Shown: positions 34,690-42,199, numbered from the stretch's first letter. The stretch: 49,168 bases of DNA from Exiguobacterium acetylicum (GCF_019890935.1 NZ_CP082335.1:1-49168); one strand, 5' to 3'. Numbers and translations are program-made. Notes: generated from the sequence alone by a model not told the origin.

Positions 34690-34902
34690 TTATTCGAGAC
34701 TACTTAAGACAAAGTTTGTAAACACAATGATTGAGATTACAAAAAAGATTCCTACGACAGTAGAGCAGAGAGTTGCTAAGAATCTTCCGAAAACGAGTTG
34801 GATCATCCAATACGTTGCTCTCACAAAGAAATAGGCAATAACTAGTGCACACAGTACATAGAAGATTAAACCTAAGACGTACACCCTTAAATCACCATCC
34901 AA
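34690..34902 (-). CDS. Small membrane protein
   Basis: Up to 70 residues with two strong membrane segments (VLGLIFYVLCALVIAYFFV and CSTVVGIFFVISIIVFTNFVL). The start is uncertain: TTG at 34902 has no ribosome site, and GTG at 34884 with GGTG upstream is an alternative. It could be a small T4SS-associated or entry-exclusion protein, by position only. Confidence 0.5.
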   Translation of the reverse strand: MDGDLRVYVLGLIFYVLCALVIAYFFVRATYWMIQLVFGRFLATLCSTVVGIFFVISIIVFTNFVLSSLE

Positions 34903-35340
34903 AAGTAAATTTTTTTATTATTTGATGTTCGACAATGACTTTAGATGGATTTACATGGAAAACCCATGACTTCTTTATCAGATTAAGTAATTAATTTCAT
35001 TTTGTAAAGCCCTATTTAAACAATTTCTTGAATAAATTTCCGATTTACCTATCTTTTAAACGGTCATTTTAAACTATAATTAATTTAATAATAAACTATA
35101 ATAATCGGTTGTTTTGACGATAAAATTTAGCTTTTACCTAATATAAAGTAAATTACAATAATTCTGTTTATTCCATATAGGTAATTTTAACTTAATTTTA
35201 AATTATTTTTTAATTTAAAATAGACTATAAATAGTTTATAGATAAACTATTTATAGTCTATTAGAACTGTAGTATTTTGATTTTACAGTCGCATTTTCAG
35301 TTCTTTGCCTGGTGTCATTAATAGTTCAATGCTTCTCGTA
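34903..35340. other. AT-rich intergenic region with a large perfect palindrome
   Basis: This stretch has no gene I can support. It holds AAACTATAAT repeats near 35074-35103 and a perfect inverted repeat at 35219-35262 with 21-base arms and a two-base centre (AATAGACTATAAATAGTTTA and onward). No T run follows, so it is an operator, partition or replication site rather than a terminator. The repeated AAACTA core resembles the repeats upstream of parM. Confidence 0.5.
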
Positions 35341-35395
35341 ACAAAAGAACTCATAAAAAAAACGCCTTAAGCGCTTTTTTTATGAGTTCTTTTGT
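35341..35395. terminator. Long bidirectional terminator hairpin
   Basis: ACAAAAGAACTCATAAAAAA and its near-perfect complement make a stem of about 24 bp with a short GC cap. It overlaps the stop codon of the 45-residue gene and has T runs on both strands. Confidence 0.85.
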
Positions 35396-35517
35396 TCTTT
35401 TTTCTTTATCTCTTCGATTTTTTTAAACATTGCTTCGAGAGCAGCAGAATCCATTTTGTTTGCTATAGTATTCTTTTTACTTATGAATTTTGATTCTGCG
35501 TATATCACAACACCCAT
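35380..35517 (-). CDS. Small basic protein, 45 residues
   Basis: The short gene encodes MGVVIYAESKFISKKNTIAN followed by KMDSAALEAMFKKIEEIKKK and ends EQKNS. AAAGGATG is nine bases upstream of the ATG, codon use is normal, and a strong hairpin terminator overlaps the stop. The second half is a charged amphipathic helix. Its start lies 20 bases from the third copy of the structured element (35538-35697), so its minus-strand leader could contain that element. Function unknown. Confidence 0.55.
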   Translation of the reverse strand: MGVVIYAESKFISKKNTIANKMDSAALEAMFKKIEEIKKKEQKNS

Positions 35518-35537
35518 ATAGTTCATCCTTTCTATTA

Positions 35538-35697
35538 ACGCTCCGTGTTGCCTGTAAAATGAAAGACAGGAACATACGAATCCTGCGACTCCAGTCGCAA
35601 GGATCGTTGTTATCGGCTTGAATAAGGCAACAGCGGTAGATTAGTGTCTGTCAGCATGAAATGCGCTACAGACACTTCTATGAGCCCTAAAAATGAT
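35538..35697. ncRNA. Structured element, copy C (diverged)
   Basis: Homologous to the last ~150 bases of the two long repeats (40059-40210, 44169-44322). Shared invariant blocks are ACGCTCCGTG, GACAGGAAC, GTTATCGGC, CAGCGGTAG and TTCTATGAGCCC. Three stems differ in sequence but stay paired: GTTGCC/GGCAAC (35547, 35626), TGCGAC/GTCGCA (central hairpin 35580-35604), and GTGTCTGT/ACAGACAC (35644, 35668). Homology stops at GAGCCC. The strand is undetermined; I see no clear promoter. It could be a noncoding RNA, a leader of the 45-residue gene, or a folded single-strand DNA site. Confidence 0.6.
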
Positions 35698-35710
35698 CTT
35701 TATATACGCT

Positions 35711-36280
35711 CTACTCCATACCTTTCAACATAGAAGCAAGACTATGGATATTCGTCTTGCTAGAATCGTCTGGTTTCTTTTCCGTTTTAGATGATTCATT
35801 TTCTTGCTCGGACTTCGAACGTTCATCGTATTGATTCAAAGGGTGCTCTTTCCCATTCGGATCAGAGGGTGTATTTATAAAATCCAATACCTTTTGACGT
35901 TTGTTCTCAATATTACTATCAAGTGGATGATCATCGATTGAAGATTCATCTTCTTTTAAAACCGAGGAGTGCTGCATGTCCACGTTATTCTCAGTAACAG
36001 GCTTAACTTGTATATTAGCTAAATCACTAAGATTCGGAGATGGATAGATTGGAACACGATTATCCATGTATTGAATAACAGTAGGATCCGGTAAATCATA
36101 CGAATCTTTAAGCGCTTGGAGAGCTATTGTTATAAGCTCTCCAATTGCTTGATTTCGGTTAATATTGCGTTTTTTCAAGTAATCATTAAACGATTCGGTA
36201 TACATCGCATCGTTACTAGGTGTAAACGTCAAACCTACTCCTGGCGAAAGACCAGGCTTATGATTTTTTGATCTTGCCAT
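35711..36280 (-). CDS. ParR/Alp7R-like centromere-binding protein
   Basis: 189 residues. The N-terminal ~70 residues look like an RHH-type DNA-binding unit (GVGLTFTPSND ... FNDYLKKRNINRNQAIGELI). The C-terminal two-thirds is acidic and disordered, ending NIHSLASMLKGME, which could be the filament-binding tail. It follows the actin-like gene by 18 bases, the position of parR or alp7R. Known ParR proteins cap the ParM filament with a C-terminal peptide. Assignment by position and architecture. Confidence 0.7.
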   Translation of the reverse strand: MARSKNHKPGLSPGVGLTFTPSNDAMYTESFNDYLKKRNINRNQAIGELITIALQALKDSYDLPDPTVIQYMDNRVPIYPSPNLSDLANIQVKPVTENNVDMQHSSVLKEDESSIDDHPLDSNIENKRQKVLDFINTPSDPNGKEHPLNQYDERSKSEQENESSKTEKKPDDSSKTNIHSLASMLKGME

Positions 36281-36298
36281 ATCGACTCACTCCCCTAG

Positions 36299-37534
36299 TT
36301 AATTTAAAGCGCCTGCAAGATTTTGTTCAAAGTAGTTAGCAATTAAATATGCTCGGCTTGTAATGAATGGTGACTCCCAAATGATTGACGCATCAGGTAA
36401 CTTAATGTCTTCCTGGTTTTTAAAGAATTCATAACCGAAGAGAACGCCACCACCGACTAAATAAAAGTGTTCTGCATTAACACCCTTAACACTCCAGTAA
36501 GAATCTACTTCTTTCATCACTTCTGAAGCGTATGTTTCCATTACTTCTAGAGTTTGCTGCGTAAAGTCGATATTACGCTTACGTCCCCATGAGACAGTAA
36601 ATTTAGGCGTCTTTCCTTCAACAGCTAATTTTACACCTGGATAGATTACTTGCTTCATAAACTCTTCTCGAGTGCGATAAGGCTTACCAATTTGATTGTT
36701 TTGTTTTAATGATTCAATAATTGGTTGAAACTCAGGTAATTCCAATACTTTATCAAGTAACTGATCGACGTATGTGTTAGTACCAAGGTTAACGTTTCTT
36801 GATGCAACCTTATTAAGCTGGCTATTCTCGTATAAAGCTTCATCCAATGTACCAGCCCCGAGATCGGCAACGATGTAGTTCGCTTCTGGAGAAGTTAATA
36901 AATTTTGATCCTTAGTAGCAATAAGTTCATTTGATTGAATATCAAATGATAAGGAAACACCACTTGTCGCTCCTTCAACACGAAGCTTTCCACCTGTAAT
37001 GTTCAGTACGACTGTCTTCCCTTTAGCTGGACCATCTAAAAATTGAACTTTGTGTTTTCCTTTTAGTTCTTCCAACGGCTTCTGACCAACCTTTTTGTGT
37101 TCTTCAATTGGTAAGCCACCGGAATAATTAATATCAACCGAAATTTCATCTTCAGCATTTGCAATACTATCTTTTAAGGCTGCAACAGCAAGAGATGTGA
37201 GTGAAACAATCTTATGAAGAGAACTATTGTGTTTATCCGTATCGATTTGAGGTTGCTGCATGTCTTCCTTATCGATTGCATATTGCCCCACATAGAAATA
37301 ACTTTTTCTTAAATGTTGTTCTAAAGAATCTGTTTCGATATATACATGAAGCATTTCTTCTGGATTAATTTTATGGTTACTTGCTTCAGTATGTAACTCG
37401 ATCACACTTGAAGGAGCTGGAGCAATTACCGATGGAATTGGGAAAGAAACGATATTACCTGTTTTAGAATCAATGTAGCTAGTCTTAGTACTAGTATTAC
37501 CAGTATCCAATCCTGTAATTAGTGAGTATGTCAT
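36299..37534 (-). CDS. parM: Actin-like plasmid partition protein (ParM/Alp7A-like)
   Basis: 411 residues with actin-fold motifs: phosphate-1 LDTGNTSTKT (residues 9-18), phosphate-2 VADLGAGTLDEALYE, and adenosine motif YLVGGGVLFG. ParM-type filaments push plasmid copies apart. AAGGGG lies eight bases before the ATG. It forms an operon with the RHH protein downstream and has long palindromes upstream. It is a second partition system besides ParA. Confidence 0.9.
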   Translation of the reverse strand: MTYSLITGLDTGNTSTKTSYIDSKTGNIVSFPIPSVIAPAPSSVIELHTEASNHKINPEEMLHVYIETDSLEQHLRKSYFYVGQYAIDKEDMQQPQIDTDKHNSSLHKIVSLTSLAVAALKDSIANAEDEISVDINYSGGLPIEEHKKVGQKPLEELKGKHKVQFLDGPAKGKTVVLNITGGKLRVEGATSGVSLSFDIQSNELIATKDQNLLTSPEANYIVADLGAGTLDEALYENSQLNKVASRNVNLGTNTYVDQLLDKVLELPEFQPIIESLKQNNQIGKPYRTREEFMKQVIYPGVKLAVEGKTPKFTVSWGRKRNIDFTQQTLEVMETYASEVMKEVDSYWSVKGVNAEHFYLVGGGVLFGYEFFKNQEDIKLPDASIIWESPFITSRAYLIANYFEQNLAGALN

Positions 37535-37549
37535 ATTAATGACCCCTTC

Positions 37550-37685
37550 CGAATTTGGTTTTTAATTAAACTATTTTTTAGTTTAATTAAAAATTAAAAA
37601 ATAGTTTAATTGCTTTACAAGTAAATTATAACACTTATTAGATTTAATTTAAACTAAAAATAATGGTATTTTTAGTTTAAATTAA
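37550..37685. promoter_or_regulatory. Palindromic parC-like region and parM promoter
   Basis: The region holds nested repeats of AAACTA / TAGTTT: a 31-bp perfect palindrome at 37561-37591, a further copy at 37592-37611, and a dyad at 37644-37685 with 19-base arms. Between them a minus-strand extended -10 (TGTTATAAT, 37625-37633) with TTTAAA at 17-bp spacing forms a promoter. This fits a centromere that also acts as operator for parMR. Confidence 0.65.
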
Positions 37686-37718
37686 GTTTATAATTAAATT
37701 TTAATTAAATGAAAAAGA

Positions 37719-37784
37719 GTGTTCTTGTTTCCGCAAGAACACTCCACCAAATTCGAAAAAATTAAAGCGAAAAGAGCTTTAATT
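37719..37784 (-). terminator. Tandem terminators after the zinc-ribbon gene
   Basis: Read on the minus strand, AATTAAAGC/GCTTTAATT (37760-37784) is followed by a T run. AGTGTTCTTG/CAAGAACACT (37719-37743) follows with CTTTTTCATTT after it. Together they insulate the parM promoter from upstream transcription. Between them, on the plus strand, lies ACCAAATTCGAA (37746-37757). Confidence 0.8.
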
Positions 37785-37841
37785 CCTCATTTCTTATTTT
37801 ATCAAAAGTAAGCCAAAAACAATACCAATTCCTTATTCTAT

Positions 37842-38411
37842 CTATTTAGTTAGCGTTTCACGTGAAACACCAGAAGTACTTCTAATCTTCATTGTTCTTC
37901 TAGAAAGTTTGATTGTAGTCTGTTCCATTTGATCGAGAGTCCTTTCTTGAATAGCTGCAGGACAATATCCAAACTTTCTGATACAAACATTTTCAACCAT
38001 CCACATTTTTCTGGTCCAAAATTCATATGTTTCTCCCTGCGAATTAATCGATTGCTGGAAATCATCTTTTTGTTGTTCTGATAGCTTTTCATTATTTACT
38101 TCTAAAAAGTCTTTCGCACTTTTTAGAAGTAAATATGATTCAGAACGAAGAAGCCTCATTTCTTTTAAAACAGAATAGATCATACTGAGCGTCATTGTAT
38201 TTAAAAGATCATTGATAGATAAGCCTGCCAAGTATTCTTCATCTCTCAGAATGATTCCTGATGTAAAACCACTAATTTGAGGTCGAGCACCATCTTCTCC
38301 CACCTCACCATATGGACTATTTGGACCAAGATTGACGTTACAAAATGAACATTTGTATATTTTAACTGATAACAGTTCAACCTTCCCACCACAATAGATA
38401 CAAGTCTTCAT
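37842..38411 (-). CDS. Zinc-ribbon protein of unknown function
   Basis: 189 residues. The N-terminal zinc ribbon is CIYCGGKVELLSVKIYKCSFC (C3-x2-C6 and C18-x2-C21 spacing). A helical region (~65-125) follows, and a second conserved-looking stretch EFWTRKMWMVENVCIRKFGY. The last codons (GVSRETLTK) contain a parS-like site at the DNA level. A DNA- or RNA-binding role is possible; no family recognised. It has its own terminators. Confidence 0.55.
   Translation of the reverse strand: MKTCIYCGGKVELLSVKIYKCSFCNVNLGPNSPYGEVGEDGARPQISGFTSGIILRDEEYLAGLSINDLLNTMTLSMIYSVLKEMRLLRSESYLLLKSAKDFLEVNNEKLSEQQKDDFQQSINSQGETYEFWTRKMWMVENVCIRKFGYCPAAIQERTLDQMEQTTIKLSRRTMKIRSTSGVSRETLTK
37854..37869. promoter_or_regulatory. 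parS: parS site of the Spo0J/ParB type
   Basis: CGTTTCACGTGAAACA matches the bacterial chromosomal parS consensus TGTTNCACGTGAAACA at 15 of 16 positions, including the full 14-bp palindrome GTTTCACGTGAAAC. It lies inside the final codons of the zinc-ribbon gene. No ParB with HTH/CTPase domain is encoded in this window, so the binder would be the host protein. Confidence 0.8.
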
Positions 38412-38471
38412 CTACGAACCTCCTGCCTTTGAATATAAAAGCTTTCCGAGGCTTTACCTCGGAAAGTCTCC

Positions 38472-38786
38472 TTATATCATTTTTTCAAAAACCAATAACC
38501 GTTGATCTTTTGCGATTCGATACACTAACCATGTTTCATCATAGGTCCACTCCTCTAAATCAGACCTCATAGTAGCTACAACCTTTTCAATAATATCTTT
38601 CGCAGTTTTACATGTTAGGTAAAAAAGACGTTCCGTTTTTGTTTTCGATTCTCCGTGAGAATCATAGAAGTCACCATATGTTTTCAATTCAATCAATGGG
38701 CTTCCTAACTTAGATAAATCGTTTAGCACATGTTGATTTTTTACATTATGCATCTTCATGTATTCATCGACAGTCAACTTACTCAT
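38472..38786 (-). CDS. Unknown small protein downstream of RadC-like gene
   Basis: About 104 residues beginning MSKLTVDEYMKMHNVKNQHV. The first 40 residues may form an HTH-like unit; the rest is mixed alpha/beta with DLEEWTYDETWLVYRIAKDQ. The ATG at 38786 is eleven bases from AAGGAG; 38843 is a longer alternative without a ribosome site. Likely co-transcribed with the RadC-like gene 66 bases upstream. Unknown function. Confidence 0.55.
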   Translation of the reverse strand: MSKLTVDEYMKMHNVKNQHVLNDLSKLGSPLIELKTYGDFYDSHGESKTKTERLFYLTCKTAKDIIEKVVATMRSDLEEWTYDETWLVYRIAKDQRLLVFEKMI

Positions 38787-38852
38787 CGCTCCATCATCTC
38801 CTTGTCTTGACAATAATAGGACGGTGAGGATTTTATTCCTCACCGTATGTTT

Positions 38853-39302
38853 TTAGAACAATCTTTCAGTTTTCAGTGAAAGGAATCCCGACTCATTGTT
38901 TACAATCAGATGGTCTAGCAATTTAATGCCCATCAATTCCCCAACTTCAGCAAATCGTTGAGTTAACTTGATGTCTTCAGGACTCGGTCTCAAATCTGCG
39001 CTCGGATGGTTATGACAGATTACAAATGAAGCACAGTTATTTAGAATGAGAGGTTTGAAAACCTCTCTCGGAGTGACGATCGAAGAACTGAGTGATCCCA
39101 TATGCGCTCGATTAACCATATTGATTTTGTTTTTGGTACTTAAACCAATTACTAATAGAACTTCCCGATCTTCATCACCAATATAAAATGAAGCTAAATT
39201 AGCGACGTCGTTAGGACTGCTAATAGGAGTAGCAATTCGTCCTTTTCGAACTTTGGTTTCTTGAACAATTCTAACTACTTCTACGACTGACTCTAGCATC
39301 AT
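38853..39302 (-). CDS. radC: RadC-like JAB/JAMM domain protein
   Basis: About 149 residues covering the RadC JAB domain. The metal motif is CHNHPSADLRPSPED (HxHPSxDxxPSxxD). The upstream NRAHMGSLSSSIVTPREVFKP block is also RadC-like. It lacks the N-terminal HhH of full RadC, as usual for mobile-element versions, which often accompany anti-restriction genes. Start 39302 (or 39299) is ten bases from GAGG; 39311 would touch the ribosome site. Its leader shares a 33-base sequence with both long repeats. Confidence 0.85.
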   Translation of the reverse strand: MMLESVVEVVRIVQETKVRKGRIATPISSPNDVANLASFYIGDEDREVLLVIGLSTKNKINMVNRAHMGSLSSSIVTPREVFKPLILNNCASFVICHNHPSADLRPSPEDIKLTQRFAEVGELMGIKLLDHLIVNNESGFLSLKTERLF

Positions 39303-39310
39303 AAATGGCA

Positions 39311-39400
39311 TTCCTCTTTTCGTTTTTTATGTCTTCGAATTTGGTAAAACTCTTGGTGTTACAAGCTTCCCCTCCCTCACCTCCTATATCTATTATAACA
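39311..39400 (-). promoter_or_regulatory. RadC promoter and shared leader motif
   Basis: A minus-strand extended -10 (TGTTATAAT, 39392-39400) precedes the gene. The leader at 39311-39345 matches the leaders in the two long repeats (39657-39692, 43767-43802) at 30 of 33 positions and contains ACCAAATTCGAA plus the CGAAAAGAGG ribosome site. Confidence 0.6.
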
Positions 39401-39454
39401 CAAAAAGTATAATTTTACACTATTTTTAAACTAAATAAAGACATTTAATTTACT

Positions 39455-39652
39455 TTAATCAATAAAGAAAAATGTACCATCCATCTTTGCTTCAGCAATC
39501 AAATTAAGCATATTTTCAATTTTGTCTAAAAAATCCTCTTCGTTTTCAGATATTTCTTGAGTACACGATAAGTACTGTTTTAGTGAGTCATAATCTGCTT
39601 TCAAACAATAATTGATGAATCCTAAAACTGTAATCTCTTGAACTGGTTTCAT
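39455..39652 (-). CDS. Small acidic protein downstream of long repeat A
   Basis: 65 residues beginning MKPVQEITVLGFINYCLKAD, mostly helical and acidic, ending DGTFFFID. The ATG at 39652 is nine bases after the ribosome site CGAAAAGAGG, which lies in the repeat; a longer reading into the repeat has no ribosome site. Its counterpart behind repeat B (43416-43763) is a different protein, so the repeat has been joined to unrelated small genes. Function unknown. Confidence 0.6.
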   Translation of the reverse strand: MKPVQEITVLGFINYCLKADYDSLKQYLSCTQEISENEEDFLDKIENMLNLIAEAKMDGTFFFID

Positions 39653-39655
39653 TGA

Positions 39656-40212
39656 TTTTCCTCTTTTCGTTTTTGATGTTTTCGAACTTGGTCTTTTCCG
39701 TCTTTGTCTCCTCGGGGCGCTAAAAGCCTCAATAAGGCTTATTTTTGCCGATTTGACACCGAATGCGGACACTCGCTGCCTACGACGTGTCAAGGGAGCT
39801 CTTGAGGAAACTTTTATTCTCCGATTTTCAGAGAATAATACAAAGTTTTCGTCCCTTGATGAGGAGTCCAGGTCTAGGGGCTGGAGGATCCCGAGAAGCG
39901 AAGCGGAGGCTCGGGTCCTCCATCTCCAGCCCTGGTCAGTGAAGTGTACGCTCCGAGGGGCAAATCGGAAAAATGCTCTCGTCCGGCGTTGGCCGGACTT
40001 CCTCTTTTTAATACTAGCGTTAACGCTAGTGCTAGCATCACGCTCTTGATTTTGACCTACGCTCCGTGGCAGCCGTCAAACGATGGACAGGAACGTACGG
40101 TTCCTAGCGCCCAGGGCGCTTAGGAACCGTCGTTATCGGCCTGAGTAGGCTGTCAGCGGTAGTTAGGTCCTGTCAGCATGTATATGCGCTACAGGACCTT
40201 CTATGAGCCCAA
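39656..40212. repeat. Long repeat A (structured element and divergent leader)
   Basis: 557 bases, nearly identical to 43766-44324. It contains the leader and ribosome site of a minus-strand gene at its left end, a hairpin AAGCCT/AGGCTT, a folded 5' domain (39788-39931), TCCGGC/GCCGGA, an 18-bp palindrome ACTAGCGTTAACGCTAGT (40013-40030), and the 3' domain shared with copy C. There are no terminal inverted repeats, transposase or target duplication. A 98-residue reading frame inside (39753-40049) is unlikely to be a protein. A DUF4062 gene follows. Confidence 0.9.
39788..40210 (+). ncRNA. Candidate structured noncoding RNA, copy A
   Basis: Two folded domains. 5' domain: TCAAGGGA/TCCCTTGA (39790, 39852) encloses AAACTTT/AAAGTTT (39808, 39842) and a TATTCTC/GAGAATA hairpin, followed by GGCTGGAG...CTCCAGCC (39879-39931). 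3' domain (40059-40210): GGCAGCC/GGCTGTC, hairpin GGTTCCTAGCGCC/GGCGCTTAGGAACC (40099-40128), and GTCCTGT/ACAGGAC with inner GCAT/ATGC. The plus strand is chosen only for description. No sigma-A promoter is evident at its start. A minus-strand leader or an ssDNA function is not excluded. Confidence 0.5.
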
Positions 40213-40216
40213 AGAA

Positions 40217-40225
40217 TGTTATTAT
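40217..40225 (+). promoter_or_regulatory. Extended -10 promoter of DUF4062 gene A
   Basis: TGTTATTAT (TGnTATTAT) lies just past the end of the repeat. The same motif occurs in the same position before DUF4062 gene B (44334-44342), although the intervening bases differ. The transcript would start after the structured element. Confidence 0.55.
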
Positions 40226-40256
40226 GTGGATAGAAAAGAATAAGGGAGTAATATAC

Positions 40257-41297
40257 TTGGATAAAAAAATGCAAGTTTTCATTTCATCTACTTACAAAGA
40301 TTTGATTGAAGAACGACAAGCTGCTGTTGAAGCAATTCTAAAAGCAGATCATATACCTGCTGGAATGGAACTTTTTAAAGCGGGTGATGAAACTCAACTT
40401 ACGGTAATAAAAAGGTGGATAGATGAATCTGACATTTATGTACTTATTATAGGTGGAAGATACGGTTCTATAGATCCTAAATCAGGCCTTAGCTATACTC
40501 ACCTTGAATTTCAAATGGCTATTGAAAGTGGTATTCCTATGTTTGCACTAATACTTACTGAAGAAATGACCATTCAAAAAATACTTTCTTCTACCTCCCC
40601 ATCTCTAAAGAACGAAGATCTGACTGAAACTAAGCCAAAATTAAAAAAGCTCCATAAGGCATTTGTTGATGAAGTAGCTGGTGACAATAGAATTGTGAGT
40701 TTTATTGAAAATATTCATCATTTGCAAAGTGAAATTTTTGTTTCAATTAATAATATAATAAAAACTAGACAATTAACTGGTTGGGTGCGAGCTAATGATA
40801 GTAAGTTAATTTCTGAAAATATAGCACTGAAAGAAAAGAACAATTCTTTAATCAAAGAAATTAATTCTTTAAAAAATAAATCAACTAACGATAAATCTTT
40901 AGCAGTCGAAACAGTTAAGTACCCATTGCCAACTTTAGAGAATGTTGGTGGCTTTTCGTTAAAGTTTATTGCTGATTATTTACGACATGAACATCTTTCT
41001 GGAGATTTGTCCGAAGATTTTTTAATAAGCAATCATATTAAGAATCGTTTTCCAACTGCCCTTGAGCTACTAACCATTCATCCAGTCAATAGAAAACTGA
41101 TAGGTGGAATACCCAAAGATGTATGGAATACTGATTATTTAGGTCAGTATATTCACGATTATTTAATCCCTGTATTAAAAATCTTTAACTTAGTAGAAGT
41201 TAAGGCTTCACATAAGGGGTATCAATTTGAATCATATCACTTGAATACTAATGGTATTTTTGTTTTAACGAATCTGCTTAAGTCTCTGAATGAATAA
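40257..41297 (+). CDS. DUF4062 protein A
   Basis: 346 residues. The N-terminal DUF4062 domain (about 4-105) has KMQVFISSTYKDLIEERQAA, IDESDIYVLIIGGRYGS and SYTHLEFQMAIE, a TIR/Rossmann-like fold often seen at the N-terminus of NTPase defence proteins. A coiled coil follows (about 180-215, LISENIALKEKNNSLIKEIN), then a ~115-residue C-terminal domain that looks winged-helix-like. It has no NTPase domain. The start is TTG with AAGGGAG upstream, as in its paralogue. Paralogue B at 44378 has a similar N-domain and a diverged C-domain. Possibly a sensor-effector; function unproven. Confidence 0.8.
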   Translation: MDKKMQVFISSTYKDLIEERQAAVEAILKADHIPAGMELFKAGDETQLTVIKRWIDESDIYVLIIGGRYGSIDPKSGLSYTHLEFQMAIESGIPMFALILTEEMTIQKILSSTSPSLKNEDLTETKPKLKKLHKAFVDEVAGDNRIVSFIENIHHLQSEIFVSINNIIKTRQLTGWVRANDSKLISENIALKEKNNSLIKEINSLKNKSTNDKSLAVETVKYPLPTLENVGGFSLKFIADYLRHEHLSGDLSEDFLISNHIKNRFPTALELLTIHPVNRKLIGGIPKDVWNTDYLGQYIHDYLIPVLKIFNLVEVKASHKGYQFESYHLNTNGIFVLTNLLKSLNE

Positions 41298-41418
41298 AAA
41301 TAATATCTTCACAAATTTCAAATAGTGGTATCCTCTTAAAGGTTTCCCCACAAAGTTCAGATACCAACTGAACTACTTCTTCTTTTCCAACGTCATATCT
41401 TATTTCTAGTAGGTTCAT
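41278..41418 (-). CDS. Possible 46-residue protein
   Basis: A short minus-strand frame beginning MNLLEIRYDVGKEEVVQLVS and ending IFIHSET. AGGA lies nine bases before the ATG, and codon use and residue pattern (strand, helix, strand) look natural. It overlaps the 3' end of DUF4062 gene A by 20 bases, convergently, and follows the gene at 41452-41769. It may be real, but support is limited. Confidence 0.35.
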   Translation of the reverse strand: MNLLEIRYDVGKEEVVQLVSELCGETFKRIPLFEICEDIIFIHSET

Positions 41419-41431
41419 TATAGATTATCCT

Positions 41432-41488
41432 AAGAACTGATCTACTAGCAATTAAGCTAGTAAATCAGTTCTTATTTTCTTCTCTTTT
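41432..41488 (+). terminator. Terminator of DUF4062 gene A
   Basis: AAGAACTGATCTACTAGC pairs with GCTAGTAAATCAGTTCTT around a six-base loop and is followed on the plus strand by ATTTTCTTCTCTTTT. It overlaps the 3' end of the convergent gene at 41452. Confidence 0.8.
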
Positions 41489-41769
41489 GTCCAAACATTA
41501 ATAAGGAGTTCTTGAACATTATCAATTGCTACTGATTCATATTGATGTGTTGTTACTCGCTCAAGCTCCCAATTAAAAATGTCATCAATGACATTCACTT
41601 TACTATCTGATTCTAGAATAAAATCTGTCACATGAAACAGATAATCATTACCTAAAAAATTCACTGAAATTTTTTTGCCTTTTCTATCGACATGATAACC
41701 CGTTCCTCCATATTCATAGATGAGCTTTTGCGAAATTTCACTTCTTAGATGTTCAAACGACGAATACAT
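41452..41769 (-). CDS. Unknown small protein
   Basis: 105 residues beginning MYSSFEHLRSEISQKLIYEY. An alpha/beta pattern with strands KKISVNFLGNDYLFHV and SKVNVIDDIFNWELERV. The start at 41769 follows AAAGGAG by eight bases. Upstream is a large nested inverted-repeat region (41795-42077) that, if transcribed from the minus strand, would be its leader. No family recognised. Confidence 0.6.
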   Translation of the reverse strand: MYSSFEHLRSEISQKLIYEYGGTGYHVDRKGKKISVNFLGNDYLFHVTDFILESDSKVNVIDDIFNWELERVTTHQYESVAIDNVQELLINVWTKEKKIRTDLLA

Positions 41770-41794
41770 ACGATTCACTCCTTTTGTAAATTCG

Positions 41795-42093
41795 AGGACC
41801 ATCTCCCCTGTTCGAAGTCTGTTGAGTGAACGTGATGATTTTTTGGCAAGGAAAAGTGCAAAAAAAATACGCTTTAGCGTAACTGATTGGAATATTTATT
41901 AGGTTCAGTGAAACTCCGGGGATCAGAGGAGTCAAAAATCTAGCGTAGCTATCAGAATTTTTGACAACGCATGAGGTCGAGGAGTTTCTTGGTTCTTATA
42001 AATCATGGAATGAAGGGTTTATTTTTCACCCTTGCCAAAAAATCATAGTGAACTAACGTGACAAGAACAGGGGTCCTATGCTTTTGTTTTTTT
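41795..42093. other. Nested inverted-repeat element, candidate structured RNA
   Basis: A ~285-base gene-free stretch folds on itself. Outer stem CCCCTGTTC (41805) / GAACAGGGG (42065); second stem TGATTTTTTGGCAAGG (41836) / CCTTGCCAAAAAATCA (42030); inner GAAACTCC (41910) / GGAGTTTC (41981) and GTCAAAAAT (41931) / ATTTTTGAC (41957). On the plus strand a T-rich tail follows (42080-42093). On the minus strand TACGC-taaa-GCGTA plus eight T (near 41863-41881) is a short internal terminator. The strand is unresolved. No transposase or target duplication is seen. Confidence 0.55.
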
Positions 42094-42131
42094 AAACATC
42101 ATCCAGGAAAACGAATAGCCTAAAATAAAAT

Positions 42132-42148
42132 GCACGCTCGATGCGTGC
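42132..42148 (-). terminator. Second terminator of the small-gene operon
   Basis: GCACGC-tcgat-GCGTGC is followed on the minus strand by ATTTTATTTTA. It lies about 90 bases after the stop of the gene at 42242. Confidence 0.6.
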
Positions 42149-42199
42149 GGAAAATCAATTCAATAGTAATACGTAGTATTACTTCCTTTCGAAGAAAAA

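Noticed and set aside
39653-39793. N-terminal extension of the 65-residue gene into repeat A
   Set aside because: The extension is a run of basic residues from repeat DNA. The ATG at 39652 has a good ribosome site, and the parallel gene at repeat B also starts just outside the repeat.
39753-40049. 98-residue reading frame inside repeat A, identical in repeat B (43863-44159)
   Set aside because: It starts at TTG without a ribosome site, its composition is unlike a folded protein, and it runs through strong inverted repeats. The DNA is better explained by structure.
40059-40210. Group II intron domain V or a HEARO/omega RNA
   Set aside because: A GTACGGTTC-like stretch is present, but no domain V AGC triad, no intron-encoded protein and no IscB/TnpB-like nuclease gene are found near any copy.
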